From an uncultured Erythrobacter sp. (lineage in GTDB: Bacteria > Pseudomonadota > Alphaproteobacteria > Sphingomonadales > Sphingomonadaceae), in assembly GCA_947503275.1 (NCBI GenBank), contig CANNCZ010000002.1, forward strand, positions 1,397,501-1,461,500: a DNA stretch of 64,000 bases. The letters are read 5' to 3'. Position numbers and translations under genes: made by a program. This document shows positions 19,956-29,630 of this stretch, one piece after another; positions within the stretch are counted from its first letter, which is position 1; every line of letters begins with the position of its first letter. Under the pieces are notes generated by a model. That model was given only the letters and a program-made list of their open reading frames with translations, was not told the DNA's origin and did not search any database.

Positions 19956-22510
19956 ATGAAAAAACGTGTAGGACTTATGACAGGCTTGGCTTGTTCTACC
20001 GTGATGTTGCCAGCAGCTGTGGTTGCTCAGAACAGTGAGCAGCCAAGAGCTGAGGACACCGATGGTGTGATCATCGTGACTGCAACTCGCCGCGCGCAAG
20101 ACGTGCAGGATATTCCTGTAGCTGTGACTGCCGTCAGCCCCGTTCAGTTGGAACGGCAAGGCGTTGTAAATGTGACGCAGATTTCGCAAGTTTCAGCCAG
20201 CTTCTCGACCTCCAACGCGCAAAACACCGCAGGCACTAATGTACTGCGGATTCGCGGTGTCGGTACAACATCCAACAATATCGGGTTTGAATCGGCCGTC
20301 GGCATTTTCATTGACGGTGCCTACCAATCGCGGCCCGGCGTCGCGCTGTCCGAATTTGTCGATATTGAGCGCGTCGAAGTTTTGCGCGGCCCGCAAGGCA
20401 CTTTGTTTGGCCGCAACACATCAGCAGGCGCGCTGAACATCACCACAAAACGCCCCGATCTTGATGAATTTGGCGGCTTTGCCAACGCGACCTATGCAAT
20501 TTTGACCATTACAGCGTCCAAGGTGCGGTTAACGTTCCCATTGTTGAGGGCACATTGGCCGCCCGCGTAACGGGCGCCTATCGCAAGCGCGATGGTTTCG
20601 TCACCGTGGTGGATGAAACTGGCGAAATTGGTGCATCGAACGAGCTTGATCAATTCTTGGTTCGCGGTCAGCTCGGCTATGAGAATGACGCAGGGCTGAG
20701 AATTCGCCTCATCGGCGATTATTCTGAAATCAACGGCAATTGCTGTGCGCCTGTTGAATTGCTGCAATCCGGTTTGCAAACTGGCGGTGTTTTCGGCCTT
20801 GCAGGCTTGGGAGCAACCGGCGGCAATTTCCAACCGATCGTCAATGCAAGCGCATTTGACAATGGTGCAGCCGAAGAGATTTTGGATGCGCGCGTTGCAT
20901 CGCAGAATTTCGTGCCGACAAATGCGCTCGATCAATGGGGCGTAACCGCAGAGGTTGAATTCCCGATCAGCGACAGCGCAGACATCATTTACATTGGTTC
21001 CTACCGGCAGTTTAACGCTGCCAGCACGTCGGATTCTGATTTCACGGCACTCGACCTGTTCAATGTCGGAACGCAGGCAGGTTCACAGCCCAATGGCACC
21101 AATATCGACACTCTGACGCAAGAATTGCGCATTCAGGGTGAGGCGTTTGGCGGATCGTTGGAATGGATGGTCGGCGGCTATTTCTCTGACGAATCGATTG
21201 ATCAAATCGCGACCTCAACACTGGGCACGCAATGGGATCAGTTCATTGGCGCATTGTTGTTGCCATCAACCGGCGGCGCATTTGGCGCGGCTCCGCTGAC
21301 TTTGTTCTCTGGCGGGATCAACCCTGCCGGGACAAGCTCAAGCAACCGCTTTACGCAAGACAGCACGAGCTGGTCGCTGTTTACGCATAACACTTTGGAA
21401 GTTGCGGACGGTTTGAAGCTGACCGTTGGGCTTCGGTACTCTGACGAATCCAAGGATGGCGGTTTCGACCAGGTTGATTCCACTCCGGGCGCTTGCCCGG
21501 CGATTGTGAACAATATCTTGGGTGCTCCTGCGGCTGGCGCTCCTGGCATTCCCGCCGGGTTGGTCCCGACGATTTTGATCACCGCCTGCTTCCCATTTGC
21601 CGCACCGGCTGATTTGCCGGGCGCTGCATTCTTACCGTTGCCGCGCACATTCGACACCAATTTCAGTGACGAAGAACTGATCTATACCGGCAAGGTTTCG
21701 TACGAATTTGATGCTCCGATCAACGTCTATGCCAGCTTCACACATGGCTATAAGTCGGGCGGCATCAACTTGGATGCGACGGCAGCAATCGGCGGGGGCG
21801 ATCCGCGTTTCGCTTCTGAAGAAGTCGATGCCTATGAGCTTGGTTTCAAGGGACGCTTCCTTGACAATGCGGTAACGCTCAATGTCGCGGCCTTCCATGA
21901 GGAGTTCACCAACTTCCAAGTGCTTGAATTCACCGGCGCTCAATTTGAAACCTTCAACGTGCCGGTTGCTGAATCTACCGGTCTGGAGATCGAAACTGTC
22001 CTTCGGCCAGATAGCAATCTGACCATCACCGGTGGCGTCACCTACGTTGAGGCGCGTTATCCGAGTGATTGCGCGACAGCGGCGGATGCTTTGCGGGTGC
22101 AAAACCTGTGTGGCAATCCACTGACGAACGCGCCAGAATTGGTGGGAATCTTGGGGGCGAATTACACTAATGATATAGGTGATAGCCTGTCCTTCTTCCT
22201 CAATGGTCAGGTCCGTATGGAAAGCGATCGCCGTACATCGACGCAACCTTCTACTCCGCCAACGACTGCCGCTGATTTGGGCAATACGCCGCTTCTGCCG
22301 TTCGATATTCAGGATGGCAGCGTCAACGTGAACCTGCGCGCAGGTATCGGCGACATTGATGATGCGTGGGGTATTGAGCTGTGGGCGACCAACCTCACCA
22401 ATAACACCACACGCGGCGTTACGTTCAGCACAACCTTGCGGTCCGGCTCTCGTTCGGCCTTCCCTCAGGAACCGCGGATGTATGGCGTCACATTGCGTGG
22501 TCAATTCTAA
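19956..22510 (+). pseudogene. TonB-dependent receptor, broken by a one-base frameshift
   Basis: An outer-membrane receptor of about 850 residues: signal peptide, plug domain (VLRGPQGTLFGRNTSAG) and a 22-strand type barrel ending in GVTLRGQF with the terminal Phe. The frame breaks near 20496. There the reading ...NATY-AILTI should be ...NATY-GNFDHYSV, and restoring one G (TATGGCAAT instead of TATGCAAT) joins frame 1 (19956-20570) to frame 2 (to 22510) with no other change. Everything on either side is intact, so the change is recent or a sequencing error. A strong ribosome site precedes the ATG. The receptor belongs to the large catabolic TonB group of sphingomonads rather than the siderophore group. 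Confidence 0.88.
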
Positions 22511-22555
22511 GGTGGCGAAGTTCTGACTCCATCTCTTCACGGAGTTATGAAACTT

Positions 22556-22587
22556 GGCGGGCGGTCCTTGGATCGTCCGCCATTTTC
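22556..22587 (+). terminator. Terminator after the TonB receptor
   Basis: GGCGGGCGGT pairs with ATCGTCCGCC (10 bp including two G-U pairs) around a six-base loop, followed by ATTTTCG. It lies 45 bp after the receptor's stop codon. Confidence 0.65.
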
Positions 22588-22669
22588 GTTTCTGGTCTAG
22601 TTGGCTTTGTCCGCTTCCCACCCCCCAGAGTCGGACGCCAGCCCGACTAAGGCTGGCGCCCACCTGCAG

Positions 22670-23263
22670 TCAGATCTCAGTCTTCTCGGCAAGAGTAAGA
22701 GCGTCTTCTATATCGACGCCAAGGTACCTCACGGTGTTTTCGATTTTGGAGTGACCGAGCAGTATCTGGATTGCCCGGATATTGCATGTGGCATTGTAGA
22801 TGATCGAAGCTTTGGTCCGCCGCAGTGAGTGGGTGCCATACTCCTCGGGTCGCAAGCCAATTGCTTCAACCCACTCATCGACCAATCTTGCATATTGCCG
22901 AGTGCTGAGATGTCGTGAGTGGTCAACGCGGCTTGGAAACACGCAGTCCTCGACGTCACCACCTCTGAGTTCAAGCCAAGCAAAAAGGCTTGCACGGGCG
23001 TCTACCGCAATCTCGAACTGGACAGGGCGTCCTGTCTTGCGTTGCGTGATTGTCGCACGCATCCTGATTTCTGGACCGCTAACCAGATCACCGATCTTTA
23101 GCTCGAGAAGATCACAGCCTCGCAGCTTGCTATCGATCGCCAAGTCGAACAGCGCCCGGTCTCTGATGCGCTCTTCGCGATCAAAGAAGAAGCGGATCGC
23201 CCAGATCTGTTTCTGTTTGAATAGCCGCTTGGGTCCAATCTTCGCTCCAAAGTTCCAAGGCAC
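22670..23263 (-). CDS. Small tyrosine recombinase/integrase
   Basis: A 197-residue protein made essentially of the catalytic domain. The conserved Arg is in SKLRGCDLLELKIGDL, the H-x-x-R box in THSLRRTKASIIY, and the late His and Tyr in LLGHSKIENTVRYLGV. This short form without an arm-binding domain is a known proteobacterial family often found in accessory regions. It ends 160 bp after the receptor and starts about 175 bp from the main integrase. It may act in another reaction, or be a second integration module. Confidence 0.85.
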   Translation of the reverse strand: MPWNFGAKIGPKRLFKQKQIWAIRFFFDREERIRDRALFDLAIDSKLRGCDLLELKIGDLVSGPEIRMRATITQRKTGRPVQFEIAVDARASLFAWLELRGGDVEDCVFPSRVDHSRHLSTRQYARLVDEWVEAIGLRPEEYGTHSLRRTKASIIYNATCNIRAIQILLGHSKIENTVRYLGVDIEDALTLAEKTEI

Positions 23264-23437
23264 CCTGTTCTGCGCAGTGGGATCGAAGTGTGAGTACGTC
23301 CTTGCTTTTCTTCTTGGCCGGAATGGCCTCGAAGAATGTCCGCTTTCCGGAACTAAGATCTCGTATGCTTACGTCTTAGACTGGGGCGCAAAGCGGACGG
23401 CACAGCTGTCTCAGAAGAGAATAGGGACCAATGGGCT

Positions 23438-24601
23438 CTAAACCTGCTTTTTCAGCTGTTCATTGATAAGTGCCGACACATCATTTGCAGCCTGCAAGAC
23501 CGGCTGGTTGGCAAGATGCGCGTAGCGTGCTGTTGTTTGGACTTGGGTGTGTCCAAGAAGCTTGCCGATCATTGGCAGGCTTTGACCGTTACTCACCGCG
23601 ACCGATGCGAATGTGTGGCGAAGGTCATGGATACGGGCATTCTTGAGCCCCGCACGACCCCGTAGTCGCTGCCAGAACGGCTGGAGATCCGTAAGATGGG
23701 CACCAGGGTTGCGACCAGCGATGACGAACTCGTTGTTCTCAAGTCTCTCAATGGACTGCAGGACGTCGAGTGCCGCTGATCCAAGATGAACGACTTTCGC
23801 CCCAGTCTTAGAGTCCGGTAAGCGTAAGGCATGCTCTGCCATATCCATGTGCTCCCACCGAAGCGTCAAGATTTCGCCTAGCCGACAGCCTGTGAAGAGC
23901 AAAAGGCGGACGGCGGCAATCGCTGACGGCAGCTCGATCCGCTCCTCCTCCATCTCGCCGAGCACGCGCCCGATGGCTTGAAGCTCGGCAGCCGAGAAGT
24001 AGCGTTCTCGTTTCTTCTCTGGATACTTCTTGATGTGCTTTCGTGGGTTGGTGCCGTCGGGGCGGAGGCCCCAGAGCTCTGCTAGATTGAACATCTTTGA
24101 GATGATCTCAATGTTCCGGTTGGCCTGGTAGGGGCGGTGACGCCAGTCATGGTGGTACTTGGCGATATCGGCGCGGGTCACGTCGATCACTCTAAGGTGG
24201 CCAATCGCTGGCAGGATGAAGAGTTCAAGGTTGCGTCGGTACTCTTTCGCCGTGCTTGATTTCAAATGGACCGCGATGTGTTCTTCATCGAAGCGCTTGG
24301 CGAGCTCATTGACGGTTACCGCCTCTCTTCGTTCGCGTTTCTCGAGCTGCGGATCCACATCACGCCTGATTTTGACAAGCGCCTCGAGCGCCAGTCCACG
24401 AGCTTGATCTGGTGTGATCGCACCGAACCTTCCTAAGCTCAGCCGTCGAGATGTTTTCCCGAAACGATACTGCAAGACAAACTGCTTGCGGCCTGTCGGA
24501 AACACACGGATACCTAAACCTGACAACTCCGTGTCCCAGACGAAATAGTCTTTCTCGGTTGGTTCTAGAGCTTCGATTTGCCGCTTCGTGAGTTTTGCCA
24601 A
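23438..24601 (-). CDS. Tyrosine integrase of the island
   Basis: A 387-residue integrase. The N-terminal arm-binding domain (residues 1-85: LTKRQIEALEPTEKDYFVWD, then GLGIRVFPTGRKQFVLQYR) is the DUF4102 type found in integrases that target tRNA genes. A core-binding domain follows, then the catalytic domain with Arg (FTGCRLGEILTLRW), His-x-x-Arg (HDLRHTFASVAVSNG), His (LLGHTQVQTT) and the nucleophile Tyr (ARYAHL). All catalytic residues are present, so it is probably active. It begins about 190 bp inside attR and reads into the island. It should cut and join at the tRNA-fMet anticodon-loop repeats. Confidence 0.95.
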   Translation of the reverse strand: MAKLTKRQIEALEPTEKDYFVWDTELSGLGIRVFPTGRKQFVLQYRFGKTSRRLSLGRFGAITPDQARGLALEALVKIRRDVDPQLEKRERREAVTVNELAKRFDEEHIAVHLKSSTAKEYRRNLELFILPAIGHLRVIDVTRADIAKYHHDWRHRPYQANRNIEIISKMFNLAELWGLRPDGTNPRKHIKKYPEKKRERYFSAAELQAIGRVLGEMEEERIELPSAIAAVRLLLFTGCRLGEILTLRWEHMDMAEHALRLPDSKTGAKVVHLGSAALDVLQSIERLENNEFVIAGRNPGAHLTDLQPFWQRLRGRAGLKNARIHDLRHTFASVAVSNGQSLPMIGKLLGHTQVQTTARYAHLANQPVLQAANDVSALINEQLKKQV

Positions 24602-24642
24602 TTTGACCTCCTGTTACCAGTACCGGTTTGGAGGCTCGATCC

Positions 24643-24667
24643 GGAAGCAAATAGGAAGCAGGCGGGA
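24643..24667 (+). repeat. Putative integrase arm site, right
   Basis: GGAAGCAAATAGGAAGCA then GGCGG matches the left-end block at 2304-2328 in 17 of its first 18 bases. It lies 42 bp upstream of the integrase start, so integrase binding here could also repress its own gene. Confidence 0.55.
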
Positions 24668-24792
24668 GCGAACCGTAGCGAAACCGTGCGTAGACACACA
24701 GTCGCAAGTTGTGCGCACAGTCAACGTAACACGCTGAAAATAAGAGATTAAGAGTAGGTTTGTGCGTTCAAACGTAGACCAAGGGGATAGCC

Positions 24793-24841
24793 CTCATAAC
24801 CTGAAGGTCGTAGGTTCAAATCCTACTCCCGCAACCAGCAT
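24793..24841 (+). repeat. attR: 49-bp copy of the tRNA-fMet 3' half
   Basis: Identical to 2194-2242, from the anticodon loop to just past CCA. The 5' half of a tRNA is missing here (AAGGGGATAGCC precedes it), so this is a displaced fragment, not a functional tRNA gene. It marks the right end of the island. Confidence 0.93.
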
Positions 24842-24861
24842 TGCATTGAATATATTTAAAA

Positions 24862-24892
24862 CGGCCTCGCTCTCACCAGCGGGGCCTTTTTG
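24862..24892 (+). terminator. Original terminator of tRNA-fMet, now beyond attR
   Basis: GGCCTCGCT ... AGCGGGGCC then TTTTT, nearly the same hairpin as 2262-2292 with small loop changes. It most likely followed tRNA-fMet before the island inserted. Confidence 0.75.
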
Positions 24893-25342
24893 CGTTTGAA
24901 GTGGAAGCAAAGCGGCGGCACGTCTCTGCCGAGACCGACTAACCTATCGAGGCACAGTTGTTGAGTTTCTCATTTGCGCCCGAACAGTGGTCGTCGAGAA
25001 CACGGGTTTTAGTTGCCAATAGAAGCCTTCCCAAACGCAAAGCTGGGAATAGCTGGCTGGTTCTGATCAAGGGGGAGCGAATGCATCCGCGCACGCTCAG
25101 CTCTCGTCTTCGTCTATCTTGAGGGGAAGGGATTGAACCATCAAACTTTCTCAAAGGGCACGGGCGTCAAGAAGAAAACCTGCTTCGATCAAACTCCGAC
25201 GGGGGCACAGTTGGCTCTCCGGACCGAACCACTTCGAAGCACAAAGGCGATCGATTTCAATATATCCCATGACCTTTGGGTCGATCCCACTTTGCGCGCC
25301 ATGGACCCGCCTGTCTTCTCAGTTGACGTTGCGAGCGTCACC
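24893..25342. other. 450 bp with no convincing gene
   Basis: Chromosomal flank right of the island. GGAAGCAAAGCGGCGG near 24903 resembles half of the arm repeat. No open frame has a ribosome site or protein-like composition. Confidence 0.45.
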
Positions 25343-26092
25343 TTATGGGAGTGCTATTGTGTTGGCCGCCAAAGCAGAAACGGTGACATCGGTGTCGCCT
25401 ATTGGCAGCGCTGGCCAGTACCAAACCAGCGCAGATAAGCCCAGCCAAGTTGTGAGCATTAGCAAATATGGCCAGCGTTTCGGCCAAAGTCTGGCCACCA
25501 GCAGTGTCGCTGCCGCTGTGCCGCCTAAAGCGAGTAAAGCCGCACTTGCTGCGACAGGGCCATATCCGGTCAGTGAAGTTTGGATTGCAATGTTGGCCCA
25601 TTGCGCAGGCAAAAGGACAAGGAGCCACTCTGGCAGCATTTCCGGCTCGACCGACGCTGTAATCAGAATGGCGGCTTCACCCGCGACGACAAATAGGGCG
25701 ATCAACCATCCTCTATCCGATGCGCTGCGGGCGAATAGCGCACCCCGTGCCGCGAAGCTGATGCTGGCGACGGTGAAGACAAAGGCAGTTGATATCGGGT
25801 TCAGTAAGGGTGCCATGCCTAGCGCACGCGCGAAGACAATTAGGCAGGCTCCATTAAGCAAAGCCAAAACGAGCCCGAGCCATAGACGACCGTCAGCAGC
25901 GGCTGCAATCATGCCCACACCCATCAGGCCCAATGCCAACACCGGGCCACCGACAGTGGCTAAAGGAGGCGGAGATGGCGTGTCCATCACCATCAGCATA
26001 GTTACAGCCGGTATCACGGCACCAACCAGCGCCGCGGTCAGCCAAGCCAGACGCTGCGAGACAATAGGCTGAGCGTGGTTTGGAAATTTCAT
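25343..26092 (-). CDS. Integral membrane protein, function unknown
   Basis: A 249-residue protein with about seven or eight hydrophobic helices and no soluble domain. The ATG at 26092 (MKFPNHAQP) is preferred to one 9 bp upstream. It follows the LytTR regulator on the same strand, with a 33-residue open frame between, so a small operon is likely. No family was recognised. Being seven- or eight-helical next to a membrane LytTR protein, it may be a partner of that regulator. Confidence 0.7.
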   Translation of the reverse strand: MKFPNHAQPIVSQRLAWLTAALVGAVIPAVTMLMVMDTPSPPPLATVGGPVLALGLMGVGMIAAAADGRLWLGLVLALLNGACLIVFARALGMAPLLNPISTAFVFTVASISFAARGALFARSASDRGWLIALFVVAGEAAILITASVEPEMLPEWLLVLLPAQWANIAIQTSLTGYGPVAASAALLALGGTAAATLLVARLWPKRWPYLLMLTTWLGLSALVWYWPALPIGDTDVTVSALAANTIALP

Positions 26093-26116
26093 GAAGCACA
26101 CACTGAATGAAGCGCC

Positions 26117-26218
26117 TCACGATGTCGAATTGTGTTGTCGACCCTTTGTGGCAAGGCAGATACGAATCCCGGCCCAAAGAGCAATTGCCACGACCACAAC
26201 TAAACCGAATTTACGCAT
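26117..26218 (-). CDS. Possible 33-residue membrane peptide
   Basis: A short open frame, MRKFGLVVVVAIALWAGIRI then a Cys and a polar tail. It encodes one hydrophobic helix after a basic start, like known small inner-membrane proteins. It sits between two same-strand genes with gaps of 94 and 24 bp. The ribosome site is weak, so this is tentative. Confidence 0.35.
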   Translation of the reverse strand: MRKFGLVVVVAIALWAGIRICLATKGRQHNSTS

Positions 26219-26312
26219 CGCATGACCAGAACTGTTCACCGGCGAAGAGCTTTTGGCACTAAGGTGCGTGATGAAGGATCACAAAGCTGTTTATGATGAG
26301 CATCATCTGATT

Positions 26313-27812
26313 TTAGCCCACCAGCAATCCGTTTCTAACACTAGCCATGTTTCGCCGGCTTACAGGGACCGCCGAACCGTCGGACATTTGCAATTCACCG
26401 GTCCCTGCGCTTTGGCGGGTCAGCGCTTTTACGAAGCTGACATTGACGATGTGCGAGCGATGCACGCGAACAAAACTATCGGATAATTCGCGCTCCAAAG
26501 CAGCAAGGCTAGTGTTATACAGCGCGCTCCGCCCACTCATCAGGAACACTTCGACATAGTCACCTGCGCCGCTAAAGCGGATGACTTCACCGGCATCGAT
26601 AAACTCAATCCTACCGTTGCTCGTCAGTTCGATCCGGTTGGGTGTCTCAGGCTCCGGCTGCGCAACCAGACCACCACTTCGGGCCTGCTTCAACAAGAGC
26701 CACAGCAGGCCAGCGGCGATGATCAAATACAGCACCGTGTCGAGGAAAAACCCAGCCAACCACAAGATCCCTGCGGTCAACACCGCGCTGGCTATTGCAA
26801 CCCACCCACCGCTTCGGTTGCCTTGGAAATAGGCTACCAATCCTGCTACGCCAGCGGCCAAAGAGGCGGCGACGAACACATACCCGGTTTTCAAATCAAA
26901 GCCGGACACAAAGGCGCCGATCAACACCATAATAGCCAGCAAAGCGCCCAATGCCAGCATGCGTCTTTTGGCATAGGGCCCGAACAAAGTTAGCAAGACA
27001 TACGCGACAAAGCTGAGCCCCACACACATTGCGAAAGCCAAGATTAGCGTCAGTCGCAAGTCGTGCAGAGGATAGGGGTACGGCATAATATCGCGCGTCG
27101 CCTCCGCCGCGAGCTGCAATGCGGCGGCAAGCGCAAGAGCTGTGATTAGCGCAGAAGCCTGTCGGTCATTGCCGCGTAGGGACCTCACTGCGAAAAACAC
27201 AAAGGCGGCGACAAACAGGCCGAAGACGATCAGCGCAAACCACGTGGCTGGGCCTGGCTGACGGGGATCGCGATATGGTGCGAGCACGATATTATGGATT
27301 GGCGAATTGAGCGTGATCTCCCCGTTCATTGAGGACATGCGCATCACAAGGCGGTTTTCGCCCGCCCGCAACGTCCCTTCTGGCACGAAGAACACTGCAT
27401 CCATGTCGCCGGGTTCTTCGCTGAGCTGAGTGGAACCGGGCCTCCCGTTGCTGCCGATTGTTACGCCGTTGAGGATGGCGTCGCTGGATGCCTTTGCGCT
27501 TAGGAATAGTCCGAGTGGTTTGTCACCTTTGAGCAAGTTCGGCGCTGGCTGGAATAGAAATTCGACCCATAACATCTCATCTTGCGGATCGACTTGGTAA
27601 AACAGCATCGACTGGCACTCAGCATGCGCAAAGTCTGGTGGCGCTGCTGAGCCGAGTTCCGCATCGCAAACGCGAACCGGATGGTCGATGAAACTCTGAT
27701 GCTCCTGCGCCAGAGCGGTGGCTGGCAACATCAAGAATGACAGCAAGAGGACAGCAAGGCGTAGCACTGAAATTCTTATAGCTGCCGATGAACGGGAAGT
27801 CCTCCCATTCAC
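26313..27812 (-). CDS. Membrane-bound LytTR transcriptional regulator
   Basis: A 499-residue protein. An N-terminal signal-like helix (LAVLLLSFLMLPATALAQ) leads into a periplasmic beta-sandwich-like domain to about residue 185. About seven membrane helices follow (190-375), then a C-terminal LytTR DNA-binding domain (390-499: IEFIDAGEVIRFSGAGDYVE, DSFVRVHRSHIVNVSFV). It resembles the 7TM-DISM sensor plan joined directly to a DNA-binding domain, so signal sensing and gene control are in one protein. The start is a GTG. It is divergent from the S33 hydrolase gene 98 bp away, a probable target. Confidence 0.88.
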   Translation of the reverse strand: MNGRTSRSSAAIRISVLRLAVLLLSFLMLPATALAQEHQSFIDHPVRVCDAELGSAAPPDFAHAECQSMLFYQVDPQDEMLWVEFLFQPAPNLLKGDKPLGLFLSAKASSDAILNGVTIGSNGRPGSTQLSEEPGDMDAVFFVPEGTLRAGENRLVMRMSSMNGEITLNSPIHNIVLAPYRDPRQPGPATWFALIVFGLFVAAFVFFAVRSLRGNDRQASALITALALAAALQLAAEATRDIMPYPYPLHDLRLTLILAFAMCVGLSFVAYVLLTLFGPYAKRRMLALGALLAIMVLIGAFVSGFDLKTGYVFVAASLAAGVAGLVAYFQGNRSGGWVAIASAVLTAGILWLAGFFLDTVLYLIIAAGLLWLLLKQARSGGLVAQPEPETPNRIELTSNGRIEFIDAGEVIRFSGAGDYVEVFLMSGRSALYNTSLAALERELSDSFVRVHRSHIVNVSFVKALTRQSAGTGELQMSDGSAVPVSRRNMASVRNGLLVG

Positions 27813-27910
27813 CGATCAGAACCCCCCGCTAACAGATCGCGCTCTGTTCAAAGCCCGGAAATCCGGCAGTTTGAGAGCCAAGACAAATCACACCAATCGG
27901 GGAACATCGA

Positions 27911-29380
27911 ATGAAAAAGCCTGCTTTAATTGCTGCATTGGCGCTCGCAATTGTCGCTCCCGCTCTGACGCCAGCTGCTGCGCATGCTGCTCCGAATGAG
28001 GAGGCAATCATATTTGAGACGCGCACTGGTGAAACAGTGGAGGCATATAGCGGAACGTTGCGCGTGCCTGTGAACCGCGCGGATCCGAGCAGTGGAATGA
28101 CTGAGCTCGCCTATGTACGCTTTCCCGCGACGACCCAATCACCAGGCAATCCGATAGTCTATCTATCCGGCGGCCCCGGCGGCTCTGGCATTGGTACGGC
28201 CAAAGGGCCGCGCTTCCCATTGTTCATGGCGATGCGTCAGCACGGCGATGTCATTGCATTTGACCAACGCGGCACTGGGCAGTCGGAGCAACCGGCACGT
28301 TGCACATCGAGCGTCACGATTGGCGAGATGGAGCTTATCAGCGATGCCGATCATGCCGCGCGCTACCGGCAAGCGGTTCGAGAGTGCGCTGCTTTTTGGA
28401 GTGAGCAAGGCGTTGATCTGCGCGGTTTTACAACGGCTGAAAGTGCACAGGACCTATCCGATCTGCGCAAACATCTTGGCGCTGAAAAAGTGTCACTGTG
28501 GTCGATCTCGTACGGCAGCCATTTGGCGCTGGCGGCGCTTGCGGCGATTCCAGACGAATTGGACCGCGTGATCATGGCGGCGACCGAAGGTTTGGACCAA
28601 ACGGTAAAGTTGCCGGTTCGGACGTTGGGCTATTTTGAGCGTTTGCAGGCGGCCGTTGATACGCAGCCCGAAGCGGCACGGCTCTATCCCGACATTGTCG
28701 GCCTGATGGAGCGTGTTCATGCCAAACTCGATGCCGAGCCGATGACTGTGACGGTCCCAACTCGTGATAGGGGCAGGTACGACATTCTCCTGCAAAGGCA
28801 TCATTTGCAGCAATTTGCCGGTGGGATGATCTCTGACCCGCAATTCGCCGCAGTAATGCTGATGATGTATCGCCAGCTTGATGAAGGCGATCCCACTTTG
28901 GTCACATTTGTTTTGCAGCGGTTCTGGACCCCTAACCAGCCAATCAGCTTTTCTGCCATGTCACTGGCCATGGACCGCGCTTCGGGTATCACTCCTGCCC
29001 GTCTAGAGGCGTTTGAGCAGCAAGCCGCGTCTTCGCCAATCGGAGAGTATATGAACTTTCCTATGCCGCAGATCACTGGCGAGTTGGAAGACGTCGATCT
29101 CGGCGCAGGTTTCCGTGACGGGCCGTTCGGCGATACACCAGTGCTTATGCTGACAGGTACACTGGATGGACGCACCTACCCTGAAGGGCATGCCGAAGCG
29201 ACCGGAGGTCTGAGCAACGTTCAACAAATCATCGTCGAAAACGCTGGCCACAATCTGTTCATGACTTCACCGCAAGTCGGCGAAGCGATGCACACCTTCA
29301 TGCGCGGTGAAGAGGCGCAGTCAGATCGAATTGTGACTGAGGCACCGGACTTTGCGACGCTTCCCGATATGGGCGGATAG
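27911..29380 (+). CDS. Secreted alpha/beta hydrolase, S33 peptidase-like
   Basis: A 489-residue protein with a clear signal peptide (MKKPALIAALALAIVAPALT, cleaved after AHA). It has the oxyanion-side motif LSGGPGGSG and DQRGTGQS, nucleophile Ser200 in WSISYGS, the acid in TGTLDGRTYP, and His in NAGHNLF. This matches tripeptidyl/prolyl aminopeptidase-like enzymes of family S33, which cut short peptides in the periplasm or outside. The substrate is unproven. It is divergent from the LytTR gene. Confidence 0.87.
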   Translation: MKKPALIAALALAIVAPALTPAAAHAAPNEEAIIFETRTGETVEAYSGTLRVPVNRADPSSGMTELAYVRFPATTQSPGNPIVYLSGGPGGSGIGTAKGPRFPLFMAMRQHGDVIAFDQRGTGQSEQPARCTSSVTIGEMELISDADHAARYRQAVRECAAFWSEQGVDLRGFTTAESAQDLSDLRKHLGAEKVSLWSISYGSHLALAALAAIPDELDRVIMAATEGLDQTVKLPVRTLGYFERLQAAVDTQPEAARLYPDIVGLMERVHAKLDAEPMTVTVPTRDRGRYDILLQRHHLQQFAGGMISDPQFAAVMLMMYRQLDEGDPTLVTFVLQRFWTPNQPISFSAMSLAMDRASGITPARLEAFEQQAASSPIGEYMNFPMPQITGELEDVDLGAGFRDGPFGDTPVLMLTGTLDGRTYPEGHAEATGGLSNVQQIIVENAGHNLFMTSPQVGEAMHTFMRGEEAQSDRIVTEAPDFATLPDMGG

Positions 29381-29577
29381 GTTACGAAGGCACAGCTCGG
29401 ATGATCGATGACCTCGTGTTCTGCAATCGCTTGGCTGTTGCCCGTGTGCGAAGCGAACTGCGATTTGCCTACGCGGCTGCGCTGTTCTGGGCAATTTAAC
29501 TCTCAGTGGCAGGCTCGATCTGCGCCCGATTCCAGAGATCAAGTGCGGCCACTTTATACCCTTCGGCGAGGGCGGGG

Positions 29578-29619
29578 CTCAGTTAGCTAGGGAAAACATA
29601 TATATAGTGTCTAACTGAG
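29578..29619 (-). terminator. Possible stem-loop after the chemotaxis operon
   Basis: CTCAGTTAG at 29578-29586 pairs with CTAACTGAG at 29611-29619. The stem is 9 bp with a 24-base AT-rich loop, 12 bp past the stop of the last receptor gene. There is no T run, so it is only a weak terminator candidate. Confidence 0.35.
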
Positions 29620-29630
29620 TGAGCAGTCAC

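Noticed and set aside
21632-22663. 343-residue open frame opposite the island's TonB receptor
   Set aside because: Same reason: the plus strand carries the receptor barrel to its terminal Phe.
24793-24841. Second tRNA-fMet gene
   Set aside because: Only the 3' half is present; the 5' half and D arm are missing, so it is the attachment-site copy.
25269-26072. 267-residue plus-strand frame rich in Ala, Ser and Thr
   Set aside because: Opposite a clear multi-helix membrane protein; composition is that of an antisense frame.
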